From contig NZ_FMXQ01000002.1 in NCBI RefSeq assembly GCF_900104485.1, positions 248,001 through 312,000 on the forward strand: a DNA stretch of 64,000 nt, read 5' to 3'. The position numbers and the translations under genes are program-made. The notes under the pieces were generated by a model, which saw nothing but the letters and a program-made list of their open reading frames with translations, was not told where the DNA came from and made no database searches. This document shows positions 37,609 through 46,198 of the stretch, piece by piece. Origin of the DNA: Bauldia litoralis. Its GTDB lineage: Bacteria; Pseudomonadota; Alphaproteobacteria; Rhizobiales; Kaistiaceae. Each line of letters starts with the position of its first letter. Within the stretch, counting starts at the first letter, position 1.

Positions 37609-39146
37609 GGCGTCGGCCGCGCGGCTTCAAGGGCGAAGCGGGTCCGCAGGAAGACCGAGGCGTTGGTGTCGACGGAGCGCATCCATTCGTCGACCGTCTG
37701 CATCTCCTTGGTCGCTTCGTCACCGGTGATCCGGGTTTCGGTTCCGCGACCCGACTCGTTGTCGAAGCGCACCTCGTCGGCGCCGATGCCGGCTTCCTCG
37801 CCGGTATCGCTCTGCTCCTGGACGCGTTCGATATAGGTGACGATCTGCTGCGCGACCTCGAGATTGTGGGCGGCGGTCGCGTTGTCGGGATCGCGCTCCA
37901 GCGCCTTCTCGAACGCCGCGACGCCGGCCCGGTACTCCCGGTTCCTCAGTCGCGCCATCCCCTCGGTGATCGCGGCATCGGCGGTGTCGAGCCGGGAAGC
38001 GGTCTCGGCCGCCTCCGGATACTTGCCGGCGCGATAGAGCGCATAGCTCTGCCAGGTCGGATCGGTGAACAGGTCTGCCGCTTCGGCAAAGCGGTTGTTG
38101 TTATAGGCGATCTGGCCTTGCTGGTCGGGCGTCAGGAACCAGCCGGCGACGGTACCGCCGAACCAGTCGGTAAGGCCCTCGGCGCGCGCACCGTCGCCGG
38201 CGAAGACGAGGAGGACCGCAACGGCGACGCTCCAGCGCATCGTCCAGCCGCGACGGAACCAGATCAGCGCGAGCAAGGCCGCGGGAATGGCGAAGATCCA
38301 GCCGCGATCCGCCCATTGCTGCCGGTCGTCGCGGGCCAGTGCCTCCCGCCAGGCCGAGGCGACCCGTCGCTCGATCTCGGCGACATCGCTTCCGTCTGCC
38401 GTCACCTCGACCACGGTGGAGCCCGATGGCACGCGCAGGTCGGACGATCCGCCGACCTTGAGATAGACGACGACGGGACCGTCTTCCGCTGCATTGGCAT
38501 CGAAGGCCGGAAGGTCCACGGCATCGAGACCGTCGAGGACGAAGAGGATCGCGCCCTGGAATTCCTGTCCGGCGAGAGCGCCGCGGGCCAGTTCCAGCGC
38601 GGCGGTCGCGTTGGCCCCGTCGGAAGGCATCACCTCGGGCGACAGCGCTTCGAGGAAGGGTTTCAGCACCTCCGGATCCTCGGTCAGCGGGGCGACGCTA
38701 TGTGCCGAGCCCGCATAGGCGATCAGCGCGGTTCTGGCGCCGGCCCGGGTGGCGACGAGGTCGAGGATCTTGTGCTTGGCGCGATCGAGACGGGTCGGCT
38801 GGATGTCGGTCGCCATCATGCTTTCGGAGACCTCCAGCGCGATGGCGAGCGGCGCCGTCTGCGACACGAAGGGGCTGGGCACGCGGGTCCAGGCGGGGCC
38901 GGCCGCGCCGAGCGAAGCGAAGACCACCGCGGCCATGACGCCGTCGATCGGCAGGAGCCGGCGGCGCCCGGCCTCGCCCACCGTCAGCGCCGCGGCGAGG
39001 TGCGGCGCGACGCCCCTTGGCGGGGCCGGTCGTGCCGTGGCGCGTGAGCGGATACGCCACCAGAGGAGCAGCACCAGCGGCACCGCGACGAGCCAGACCG
39101 GCCGGATGAAATGGAAGTCGCTGAGGAAATCGACGAGACCGGTCAT
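37605..39146 (-). CDS. BatB/BatC-type fusion: VWA domain plus TPR
   Basis: A 513-residue protein: an N-terminal membrane segment (VWLVAVPLVLLLWW), a VWA domain (about 75-260), two further membrane segments (WIFAIPAALLALIWF, WSVAVAVLLVFAG) and a TPR region (about 340-440, AYNNNRFAEAADLFTDPTW and GVAAFEKALERDPDNATAAH). BatB and BatC are separate in many genomes; here they are one protein. The VWA metal site reads ALEVSESM where DxSxS is expected, so the first Asp is Glu and metal binding may be altered. ATGA overlaps link it to the VWA gene upstream and batD downstream. Confidence 0.85.
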   Translation of the reverse strand: MTGLVDFLSDFHFIRPVWLVAVPLVLLLWWRIRSRATARPAPPRGVAPHLAAALTVGEAGRRRLLPIDGVMAAVVFASLGAAGPAWTRVPSPFVSQTAPLAIALEVSESMMATDIQPTRLDRAKHKILDLVATRAGARTALIAYAGSAHSVAPLTEDPEVLKPFLEALSPEVMPSDGANATAALELARGALAGQEFQGAILFVLDGLDAVDLPAFDANAAEDGPVVVYLKVGGSSDLRVPSGSTVVEVTADGSDVAEIERRVASAWREALARDDRQQWADRGWIFAIPAALLALIWFRRGWTMRWSVAVAVLLVFAGDGARAEGLTDWFGGTVAGWFLTPDQQGQIAYNNNRFAEAADLFTDPTWQSYALYRAGKYPEAAETASRLDTADAAITEGMARLRNREYRAGVAAFEKALERDPDNATAAHNLEVAQQIVTYIERVQEQSDTGEEAGIGADEVRFDNESGRGTETRITGDEATKEMQTVDEWMRSVDTNASVFLRTRFALEAARPTP

Positions 39147-40126
39147 GCGACGGCCCTCCGGCCGGTTTGCCATTCGAGCCAGCCGGTTGCCGCGAGGGCG
39201 ATCAGGGCGGCCAGCCCGAGCAGCCAGTGGGCCAGGGGCTGGCGCGGGCGCCACGTCAGCGTCTCGACATCGCGCGGCGTCAGTTCGTCGATCCGCTCGT
39301 AGATGGCGGCAAGGCCCTCCTGATCGTCGGCGAAGAAGAACTCCCCGCCCGCCCGCGTCGCAATGTCCTCGAGCGATGCCGGGTCCACCCGGTTCTCGCC
39401 CTCGCCGTCCGGGTCGCCGACGCCGATGGTGAAGATCTGCACGCCCTTGCTGGCAGCGATCTCGGCGGCGTTGACCGGGGTCATCTTGCTGCCGGTGTCC
39501 TGGCCATCGCTGAGCAGCACCAGCAGGCGCTGGTCGATTTCGCTCGACTCGAAGGCGCGGATGGCCAGGCCGATGGCGTCGCCGATGACGGTATGCGGCC
39601 CGGCCATGCCGACCTCGGTCTGGTCCAGCAGGTCACGCACCGTCTGCAGGTCCTCGGTGAACGGCGCCTGCATGAAGGCCTGCGACCCGAACACGATGAG
39701 CGAGACGCGGTCCCCTTCCCGCTCGTCGATGAAGCGGCCGACGACGTCTTTCACGCCCTGCAGGCGTTGGATGCGGGACCCGTCCGCGGTTACGAAGTCG
39801 CGCTGGTCCATCGAACCGGAGATGTCGACGGCCAGCGCCAGGTCGCGGGCGGCCTTGTCGAGTTCGATCGGTTCGCCGACCCGTTCCGGCCAGGAGAGCG
39901 CCAGCACGAGAAGTACCCAGACGATGATTGCCGCCGCCATCTGGAACCGTAGCCGCGCCCGGATCACCGAGCCGGCCTTGGGTTCGACGCCGGCCGCACT
40001 GGTGATGCGGTGGAAGAAGGGAAACCGCAGCGCCGGCGCCTGCTCCCGCCACGGCGGCGCGAAGCGGGCGACCAGCCACGGCGCCGGCAGCAGAAGCAAG
40101 GCCCAGGGAAAGGCGAGTTCGATCAT
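39143..40126 (-). CDS. BatA-like VWA membrane protein
   Basis: A 327-residue protein: N-terminal hydrophobic segments (AFPWALLLLPAPWLV, AAAIIVWVLLVLALSW), a VWA domain with an intact MIDAS motif AVDISGSMD, later Thr and Asp positions (LLSDGQDTG), and a C-terminal membrane span (LLGLAALIALAATGWL). Such proteins work with MoxR ATPases in protein-complex maturation. The ATG at 40126 overlaps the DUF4381 stop (ATGA). The intact MIDAS contrasts with the degenerate one in the next gene. Confidence 0.87.
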   Translation of the reverse strand: MIELAFPWALLLLPAPWLVARFAPPWREQAPALRFPFFHRITSAAGVEPKAGSVIRARLRFQMAAAIIVWVLLVLALSWPERVGEPIELDKAARDLALAVDISGSMDQRDFVTADGSRIQRLQGVKDVVGRFIDEREGDRVSLIVFGSQAFMQAPFTEDLQTVRDLLDQTEVGMAGPHTVIGDAIGLAIRAFESSEIDQRLLVLLSDGQDTGSKMTPVNAAEIAASKGVQIFTIGVGDPDGEGENRVDPASLEDIATRAGGEFFFADDQEGLAAIYERIDELTPRDVETLTWRPRQPLAHWLLGLAALIALAATGWLEWQTGRRAVA

Positions 40127-40602
40127 GGCGATGCCTGTTCCGCCGGCGGGCGATGGCGGCGAATCCAGTCCGTTGCAAGCGCGGCCAGCCCCGGAGCGTC
40201 CGCCGTCGGTGCGTAAGGCGCGCGGGCAATGACCGCGCCGGGGCCGTCGCAGAAGCCGCTCCCGGGGTATGACGCGTCGAGAAAGGCAAGCCAGGCGTCG
40301 CCCTGCAGACCGGCAATATCGTGGCGCGGGAAGGCCGCGAGCGCCGTCCGGCGCAGGATGGTTGCGATCGCCGCGGCATCGTCCGGCGCGGCGGCGACTT
40401 CGCGGAGCGCCTGACGGCGATAGAGCGATTGCCGCCGGCGACGGCGCCAGCGCAGGACGCCCCAGGCGACCAGCGCCAGGAGAGCGAGCCCGAGCCAGAT
40501 CCATCCCCCCGTCTGTGGCCAGAGCGAGACCGGCGCAGGCGCCGGCGGCTGCTCGAGCATGTCGAGGTAGTCGACCAGGTTCAGGGGGACGTCGTCGCTC
40601 AT
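40123..40602 (-). CDS. DUF4381 membrane protein
   Basis: A 159-residue protein with one membrane segment (WIWLGLALLALVAWGVL) followed by a basic RRRRRQ stretch and a cytoplasmic region with LRRTALAAFPRHDIAGLQGDAW, the recognisable DUF4381 core. It always occurs in MoxR/DUF58/VWA operons; its function is unknown. ATGA overlaps join it to DUF58 upstream and the VWA gene downstream. Confidence 0.85.
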   Translation of the reverse strand: MSDDVPLNLVDYLDMLEQPPAPAPVSLWPQTGGWIWLGLALLALVAWGVLRWRRRRRQSLYRRQALREVAAAPDDAAAIATILRRTALAAFPRHDIAGLQGDAWLAFLDASYPGSGFCDGPGAVIARAPYAPTADAPGLAALATDWIRRHRPPAEQASP

Positions 40603-41591
40603 CGGCGCGCCACCGCCAGTCCCATGAGCCGGCGCATCTGCGGCAGGGTCTCTTGGCCGGCGCTGAGCGGCAGGACGGGCAAGCCGAGCTCGTGCTCCCA
40701 GGCCAGGATCTGAGCCAGCCGGCCGGAGGCCATCTCCGTCAGCGCCTTGTGGACCCGCCCGTCCCGCGTATCGATCTCGGCCTGCAGGGTGCCGTCCGAG
40801 ATGACGATCTGCGACGGATCGGGAAGCTCCTCGGCCATCGGATCGGTCACCAGGCAGAGCAGCACATCGTTGTGGCGCGACAACCCGCCAAGCAGGGTCT
40901 TCGTCCGGTCGTCGATGCCGTCGAAATCGCTGATGATGATCACCAGGTGGTCGCGCCGGACCATCTTGGCGACCGCCTCGAGCGGCCGGTTGAGCGGCAT
41001 CGGCTCGACCGCCGGCGCGTCGGCCCGCAGCAGCGCATTGGCATCGGCGATCGCCGTCAACAACAGGTCCGCGGCCCGGCGGCTGCGCATCGGACGGATC
41101 TCGGCGACCAGATCGTCGCCAAAGACCACGCCACCGACCCGGTCCCCCTGGTCGAGGATGCGGAAGGCGGCGAGCATAGCGGTCTCGGCCGCGGTCACCG
41201 ATTTCATGTTGAGCTTCGAGCCGAAGAACATCGACATCCGCTGATCGACGACGACCAGCGCCGGTCGGTCGCGTTCTTCCGTATAGACCCGCACATGCGG
41301 TTCGCCGGTTCGCGCCGTCACCTTCCAGTCAATGGCGCGGACATCGTCGCCCGGAAGGTAGGCGCGGAGTTCCTCGAAGTTCAGCCCGCGGCCGCGCAGA
41401 CGCGAATTGTGGCGGCCATGGAGGACGCTGCCGGCCGGTTGGCGCGGCAGGAAGCTGATCCCGCGCGCCCTGCCCTCCAGCCGGCGCAGATGCGCCCGGT
41501 CGACCCGGATACGCGGATCGAAGGCCTCGCCGGTTTCGCCTGACAGGTCGCGGTCCAGTCCCGCCCGCGTCCGTGCCGCCGTGTCGCGCAT
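40599..41591 (-). CDS. DUF58 domain protein
   Basis: A 330-residue protein with the DUF58 signature (GRHNSRLRGRGLNFEELRAY and GDDVRAIDWKVTARTG) and a VWA-like C-terminal part (ALVVVDQRMSMFFGS, IIISDFDGID). DUF58 proteins are partners of MoxR ATPases. AGGAGG lies 5 bases before the ATG. The gene lies 9 bases after the frameshifted moxR and overlaps DUF4381 by four bases. Confidence 0.9.
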   Translation of the reverse strand: MRDTAARTRAGLDRDLSGETGEAFDPRIRVDRAHLRRLEGRARGISFLPRQPAGSVLHGRHNSRLRGRGLNFEELRAYLPGDDVRAIDWKVTARTGEPHVRVYTEERDRPALVVVDQRMSMFFGSKLNMKSVTAAETAMLAAFRILDQGDRVGGVVFGDDLVAEIRPMRSRRAADLLLTAIADANALLRADAPAVEPMPLNRPLEAVAKMVRRDHLVIIISDFDGIDDRTKTLLGGLSRHNDVLLCLVTDPMAEELPDPSQIVISDGTLQAEIDTRDGRVHKALTEMASGRLAQILAWEHELGLPVLPLSAGQETLPQMRRLMGLAVARR

Positions 41592-41600
41592 GGACTCCTC

Positions 41601-42589
41601 CTACGGCAGCGACACCTGCGCCACGATCTCGTCGATGACCTGATCGGGCGACTTGCCCTCGCCCTGGGCCTCGTAGCTGAGGGTCAGGCGGTGGCGCAGG
41701 ACATCGTTGACGATGGCGCGAACGTCCTGCGGGTCGACATAGTCGCGGCCGCTAAGCCAGGCGTGGGTCCGGCCGCACTTGTCGAGGGCCAGGGACGCGC
41801 GCGGGCTGGCGCCGATCTCGATCCATCGGGCCAGATCGGGCGAATAGACCTCTGGCGTCCGGGTCGCGTAGACGAGGTCCGCCATGTAGCGCTCCATCGC
41901 CTCGGAGACATGGATCGCCGAAATCTCGCGCCGCGCGGAGAAGATCGCTTCCTGCGGAATGACTGGCGGTGGCTCGGTCTTCTGTTTGGTTTCTCCCGCC
42001 GCCGCGGCCGCCGTCTCCTCGCCGCGGACCAGCTTGATCACCTCGACTTCGTCCTCGACCGAGGGATAGGTGATGAGGACGTGCATCAGGAAGCGGTCCA
42101 TCTGCGCCTCCGGCAGCGCGTAGGTGCCTTCCTGCTCGACCGGGTTCTGCGTCGCCATCACCATGAACAGCGGCTCCATGCGATGGGTCTTGCCGGCGAC
42201 GGTGACCTGTCGCTCCTCCATAGCCTCGAGCAGCGCCGCCTGAACCTTGGCCGGTGCGCGGTTGATCTCGTCGGCGAGCACGATATTGGCGAAGATCGGC
42301 CCGGGCTGGAACTGGAACTCCCCCTTGCCGCCTTCCTGGTGATAGATCTCCGACCCGGTCACATCCGCCGGAAGCAGGTCCGGCGTGAACTGGACCCGGC
42401 TGAACTGGCTTCGAGATTCCTGGCCAGCGCCTTGATGGCGCGGGTTTTGGCCAGGCCCGGCAGCCCCTCGACCAGCAGGTTGCCGTTGGCGAGCAGGCCG
42501 ATGATCAGGCGCTCGACCACGTCCTCCTGGCCGACGATCGATTCCTGCATGCGCGCGCGCAGCGCCGTGATGCTTTCAGCGGGTGTCAC
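41601..42589 (-). pseudogene. moxR: MoxR-family AAA+ ATPase, interrupted by a frameshift
   Basis: The two halves lie in different frames. The N-terminal half (GTG at 42589, GAGG upstream) carries GQEDVVERLIIGLLANGNLL and Walker A GLPGLAKT, then runs into LEASSAGSSSRRT and stops at 42359-42361. The C-terminal half continues in the other frame with FSRVQFTPDLLPADV, Walker B VLADEINRAP and the sensor ATQNPVEQEGTYALPEAQ to 41601. One missing base near 42402-42410 explains both. MoxR uses ATP to remodel complexes with VWA partners, which follow here. The break may be real or an assembly error. Confidence 0.85.
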
Positions 42590-42640
42590 TATCGGAACCT
42601 CGCATTCGGTTGGTGAACGGCGTCCTTGAAATATTAGGTC

Positions 42641-42668
42641 GGTCGCGCCCCGCTATCCGGGCGCGACC
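42641..42668 (-). terminator. Hairpin after the first sulfatase
   Basis: A perfect 10-bp stem, GGTCGCGCCC / GGGCGCGACC, with an 8-base loop, 35 bases beyond the sulfatase stop on the minus strand. It is followed by TAATATTT rather than a pure T-run, so termination strength is uncertain. It separates the sulfatase operon from the moxR operon. Confidence 0.6.
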
Positions 42669-42702
42669 GCTTGCATGTCCGGTCAGTGCGTCGGTCGGCC
42701 GG

Positions 42703-44253
42703 TCAGCCGCCGCTACCAACCTGGCTCGTCACGGCCTCCATCACCCGATCGAGGTTGAAGCTTCCCGGCTTCTGGCGCGGCGGGAATTCCTTGAAGCTCT
42801 GGAGCCACTGGCCGACAAAGGCGCCTGCTGGCGCGATGGCGAACATGTGCTCGAGGTACCAGCGCTGGAAGCCCATCGCATTTTCCTCTTCCGCACGCTC
42901 GAAGGGGTCCATCCGCAGGTTCGTCAGGGTCGGCGCCCGCAGTACCTCGAACGGCTTCTGCCAGACCTCAAGTCCTTCTCCATTCTGGCGAAGGAAGGTG
43001 ACCTTCCAGTTGCCGAAACGCAGGGCCGCGACGGACCCGTCGTCCGTCCAGTAGATGAACTCCTTGCGCGGCCATTCGGCTTCGCCCTTGAGCGCCGGGG
43101 CAAGGTCGTAGCCGTCGAGATGCACCTTGTATTCCCGGCCGATCGCCTGCACCCCGCCTTCCAGGAGCTTCTCCTTGATGTCCGGCTCGCCTGCCGCCGC
43201 CAGCAGGGTCGGCAGCATGTCCTCGTGCGCGGTCACTTCGTTGACGACCGAGCCCGGCTCGGTCACCCCCGGCCACCGGATGATGGTCGGGACCCGGTAG
43301 CCGCCCTCCCACTGCGTGTTCTTCTCGCCACGGAACATGGTGGTTCCGCCGTCGGGCCAGGTGAAGGTCTCGGCGCCGTTGTCGGTCGAATACATCACGA
43401 TGGTGTTGTCGGCGATGCCAAGCTCGTCGAGCTTGTCGAGGAGCTGACCGACCATTCCGTCGTGCTCGACCATGCCGTCGGCGTAGACCCCCAGTCCCGT
43501 GACGCCCTGCGATTCCGGCTTGAGGTGGGTGAAGATGTGCATCCGGGTGGAATTCCACCACAGGAAGAAAGGCTTGTCCTGGTCGACCGCCCGCTGCATG
43601 AAATCGAGCGCCGAGGCCGTGACCTCCTCGTCGACCGTTTCCATGCGCTTGCGGGTCAGCGGGCCGGTGTCCTCGATCTCGCCGTCCGCCGAGGATTTGA
43701 TGACGCCACGCGGTCCGAAATTCTCCTTGAACTCGGCGTTCTGCGGATAATCCGGGTTCTCCGGCTCTTCCTCGGCATTCAGGTGGTAGAGGTTGCCGAA
43801 GAACTCGTCGAAGCCGTTGTTGGTCGGCAGCATCTCGTCGCGGTCGCCAAGGTGGTTCTTGCCGAACTGCCCGGTCATGTAGCCGAGCGGCTTGAGCAGG
43901 CCGGCGATGGTCGGGTCTTCGATCTTCATGCCTTCGGGCGCGCCCGGCAGGCCGACCTTGGTCAGGCCGGTCCGGATCGGCGACTGCCCGGTGATGAAGG
44001 CGGCGCGTCCTGCCGTGCAGCTCTGCTGTCCGTACCAGTCGGTGAACAGCGTGCCTTCGGTGGCCAGCCGATCGATGTTCGGCGTCCTGTAGCCCATCAT
44101 CCCGCGGTTATAGGCACTGATGTTGAAGCCGCCGATGTCGTCGCCCCAGATCACCAGGATGTTGGGCTTTTCCGGCGTCTGGGCGGATGCCCCGGACAGG
44201 ACTGCCGCCGTCAGGAACGTCGCGGCAGCGAGTTTCGCGATGGTCTGTTTCAT
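42703..44253 (-). CDS. Exported type I sulfatase (arylsulfatase family), paralogue 1
   Basis: A 516-residue sulfatase with a signal peptide (about 1-24, SGASA). Metal-binding Asp pair in VIWGDDIGG; the formylglycine site is Cys79 in SCTAGR, so maturation needs a formylglycine-generating enzyme, not encoded here. Further ligands are in GKNHLGDRDE and MYSTDNGAET. It hydrolyses sulfate (or possibly phosphonate/phosphate) esters; the substrate is not predictable. It is very similar along its length to the sulfatase at 46199-47746. It follows the phosphatase-family gene by 38 bases with AGGAAG as ribosome site. Confidence 0.9.
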   Translation of the reverse strand: MKQTIAKLAAATFLTAAVLSGASAQTPEKPNILVIWGDDIGGFNISAYNRGMMGYRTPNIDRLATEGTLFTDWYGQQSCTAGRAAFITGQSPIRTGLTKVGLPGAPEGMKIEDPTIAGLLKPLGYMTGQFGKNHLGDRDEMLPTNNGFDEFFGNLYHLNAEEEPENPDYPQNAEFKENFGPRGVIKSSADGEIEDTGPLTRKRMETVDEEVTASALDFMQRAVDQDKPFFLWWNSTRMHIFTHLKPESQGVTGLGVYADGMVEHDGMVGQLLDKLDELGIADNTIVMYSTDNGAETFTWPDGGTTMFRGEKNTQWEGGYRVPTIIRWPGVTEPGSVVNEVTAHEDMLPTLLAAAGEPDIKEKLLEGGVQAIGREYKVHLDGYDLAPALKGEAEWPRKEFIYWTDDGSVAALRFGNWKVTFLRQNGEGLEVWQKPFEVLRAPTLTNLRMDPFERAEEENAMGFQRWYLEHMFAIAPAGAFVGQWLQSFKEFPPRQKPGSFNLDRVMEAVTSQVGSGG

Positions 44254-44291
44254 TGGTTCTTCCTACATTGCCGATGGATGGTCGGTGGGAC

Positions 44292-45983
44292 TCAACGTGG
44301 CAAGGCTTCGATGAGGGGTACGCCGCGCGATCCGGTCGGCGGCTTGATCCGCAGATACGATGCGATCGTCGGTGCAACGTCAACTGTCTCGACCGGACGC
44401 GCGATGCGCTGTGACAGGATTCGCGGACCGGCGACGATCAGTGGGACGTAGGTATCGTAGGTCCAGGGCGAACCATGGGCCGAGGCGACGCTGAGCCCAT
44501 CGAAATCCGCGACGAACCAGTGCGGTTCGAAAACGACGTAGATGTCGCCGGAGCGTTCCGCGTTGAAATTGGCGAGCACGGCCTCGCTCACCGCGGTCGA
44601 TGCGATATTGCCGGAGCGCAGCGCGATGCTCGAAAAGGCGAACGCGATCCCGGGCATCTTGCGCAATTCCTCGGCGAGGAAGCTCTCGACCTCGGCCTTG
44701 TCGAGGCCCCGCGCGTCGATCACCGCGTCATTCAGGTAAACGTAGGGCTGCGAGAAGTCGGCGACGAGATCCTCGGCGATGCCGAATTCGTCCTTCAGCG
44801 CCTTCACCGCGGGTTGCTTGTCGACCTCGGCGAAGTCGAAATACGAGGCTTCGATCCCGAGCGTCGCGAGATAGCCGGGAACCTCGGGCGCCCCGTGGTC
44901 GGCTGACAGGACGATTAGCGTGCGGTCCAGCCCGACCCGCTCGTCGACGAAGGCGAGGAGATCGGCAATGGTCCGGTCGAGGCGCTTGATGTTGTCCTCG
45001 GACTCGAGGCTCGACGGCCCGAAGATGTGGCCGACATAATCCGTCGACGAGAAACTGACCGACAGGTAGTCCGTCACCTCGTCCTGACCGACCTGTTCGG
45101 CATCGATCAGCGCCTTGGCAAAATCGAGCGTGATCTCGTCGCCCGCCGGGCTCAGCGTGAGAAGGGTCGTGAAATACTTGCTGTCTGCCGCCCCATAGGG
45201 ATGCGGGAAGGTACGACCGAAGCCGGGAAAGTCGGTTTCCCAGGGAACGTCATCCGCCGTCCCAAAGGTGTAGAGCGACCGGTCCAGCATCAATTGCCAC
45301 GAGGTATCGGCATAGGACGCCGGCATGCCCTTCTCGTTCCACGCCACCACCCAGTCGGGATATGTGTCGCGGTAGAAGGTGCTTGTGATGAACGCTCCCT
45401 CGCTCTTCGAGAACCAGTAGGCCTTGCCCGCGTGGCCGGCCATGGCGATCGCCCCGCGATCCTTGACCGAGACACCGAAGATCTTGGCGGTCGGGCCCAT
45501 CGCCAGGGCGATCTCGTCGGAAATGGTCGAGGTCAGGATCGCCGCCGGCGACCGGCCGTCCGTAGTTGCCGCCCTCTGGGTCGGATCGATTTCGGTCGCC
45601 GCGTCGACGCCGCCCTCGCCAACCAGCGGGTATCGGTCATCCTGCACGTTGTAGCGCGGAGCGCCTGTCTTCCGGTCGAACCAGACATTGGCGACCATGC
45701 CATGGATCGCGGGATCGGTCCCGGTCGCCAGTGTCGTATGGCCGACGATGGTCTCGGTGTTCGCGTGGCGATGATGGGCGTTGGTGAAGACCGACCCGTT
45801 ATCCAGGAGATAGCGGAATCCGTTGTCGCCGAGACCGGCTGAGTAGCGCTCGATCAGGTCGCCGCGCAGTTGGTCGACCGTGAGTTGGAGCACCAGTTTC
45901 GGTCGTGCCTCGGACTCCTGCGCATTCGCTCCCGCCACGTTGGCAAGAGAAATGATGGCAGCAACGGCTGCTACGCGACACAT
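44292..45983 (-). CDS. Alkaline-phosphatase-superfamily phosphatase (PafA-like)
   Basis: A 563-residue exported enzyme with a signal peptide (ending ANAQE). The alkaline-phosphatase-superfamily core shows LTVDQLRGD (metal Asp), ANTETIVGHTTLATG (Thr nucleophile region) and VLSADHGAPEVPG (metal Asp/His). This fits PafA-like phosphate-irrepressible phosphatases, which cleave phosphomonoesters in the periplasm; a nucleotide pyrophosphatase is the alternative. GGGAGG lies 7 bases upstream of the ATG. An FNR-type box lies 57 bases upstream. It is probably co-transcribed with the sulfatase downstream. Confidence 0.88.
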   Translation of the reverse strand: MCRVAAVAAIISLANVAGANAQESEARPKLVLQLTVDQLRGDLIERYSAGLGDNGFRYLLDNGSVFTNAHHRHANTETIVGHTTLATGTDPAIHGMVANVWFDRKTGAPRYNVQDDRYPLVGEGGVDAATEIDPTQRAATTDGRSPAAILTSTISDEIALAMGPTAKIFGVSVKDRGAIAMAGHAGKAYWFSKSEGAFITSTFYRDTYPDWVVAWNEKGMPASYADTSWQLMLDRSLYTFGTADDVPWETDFPGFGRTFPHPYGAADSKYFTTLLTLSPAGDEITLDFAKALIDAEQVGQDEVTDYLSVSFSSTDYVGHIFGPSSLESEDNIKRLDRTIADLLAFVDERVGLDRTLIVLSADHGAPEVPGYLATLGIEASYFDFAEVDKQPAVKALKDEFGIAEDLVADFSQPYVYLNDAVIDARGLDKAEVESFLAEELRKMPGIAFAFSSIALRSGNIASTAVSEAVLANFNAERSGDIYVVFEPHWFVADFDGLSVASAHGSPWTYDTYVPLIVAGPRILSQRIARPVETVDVAPTIASYLRIKPPTGSRGVPLIEALPR

Positions 45984-46039
45984 GGCTATCCTCCCGATCG
46001 CCTCAAATGCCCATTCTGTCTGTCTCGCCGTGCCGGGTG

Positions 46040-46053
46040 TTGATTGACATCAA
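46040..46053 (-). promoter_or_regulatory. FNR/FixK-type box upstream of the phosphatase
   Basis: TTGAT-TGAC-ATCAA, a perfect inverted repeat matching the FNR/Anr/FixK consensus TTGAT-N4-ATCAA. Its centre is 63 bases from the phosphatase ATG, so a class II position (-41.5) would put the transcription start near 46005 with a 22-base leader containing the ribosome site. Binding by an FNR-family protein is inferred. Confidence 0.6.
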
Positions 46054-46150
46054 CCCCTCCCCGCGCGTCCGGCCCGGCCGTTCGTCGAGTCCTGGTCCTT
46101 CGAGCTCCCAAGGAAAGACCGTGCGCCAGGCCATCTCCACAGCCCGTATG

Positions 46151-46179
46151 AAAAAGGGGCCGCCATTCCTGGCGGCCCC
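46151..46179 (-). terminator. Intrinsic terminator after the second sulfatase
   Basis: On the minus strand a perfect 10-bp stem GGGGCCGCCA / TGGCGGCCCC with a 4-base loop is followed by TTTTT. It begins 20 bases beyond the stop of the sulfatase gene at 46199. This separates that gene from the phosphatase-sulfatase pair. Confidence 0.9.
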
Positions 46180-46198
46180 CGTTTGCCGTTGGATCGCG

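Noticed and set aside
36295-42589. Bat/VWA/MoxR operon as a defence system
   Set aside because: MoxR-VWA pairs occur in some anti-phage systems, but DUF58, DUF4381 and BatD here identify the ordinary Bat-type envelope operon.
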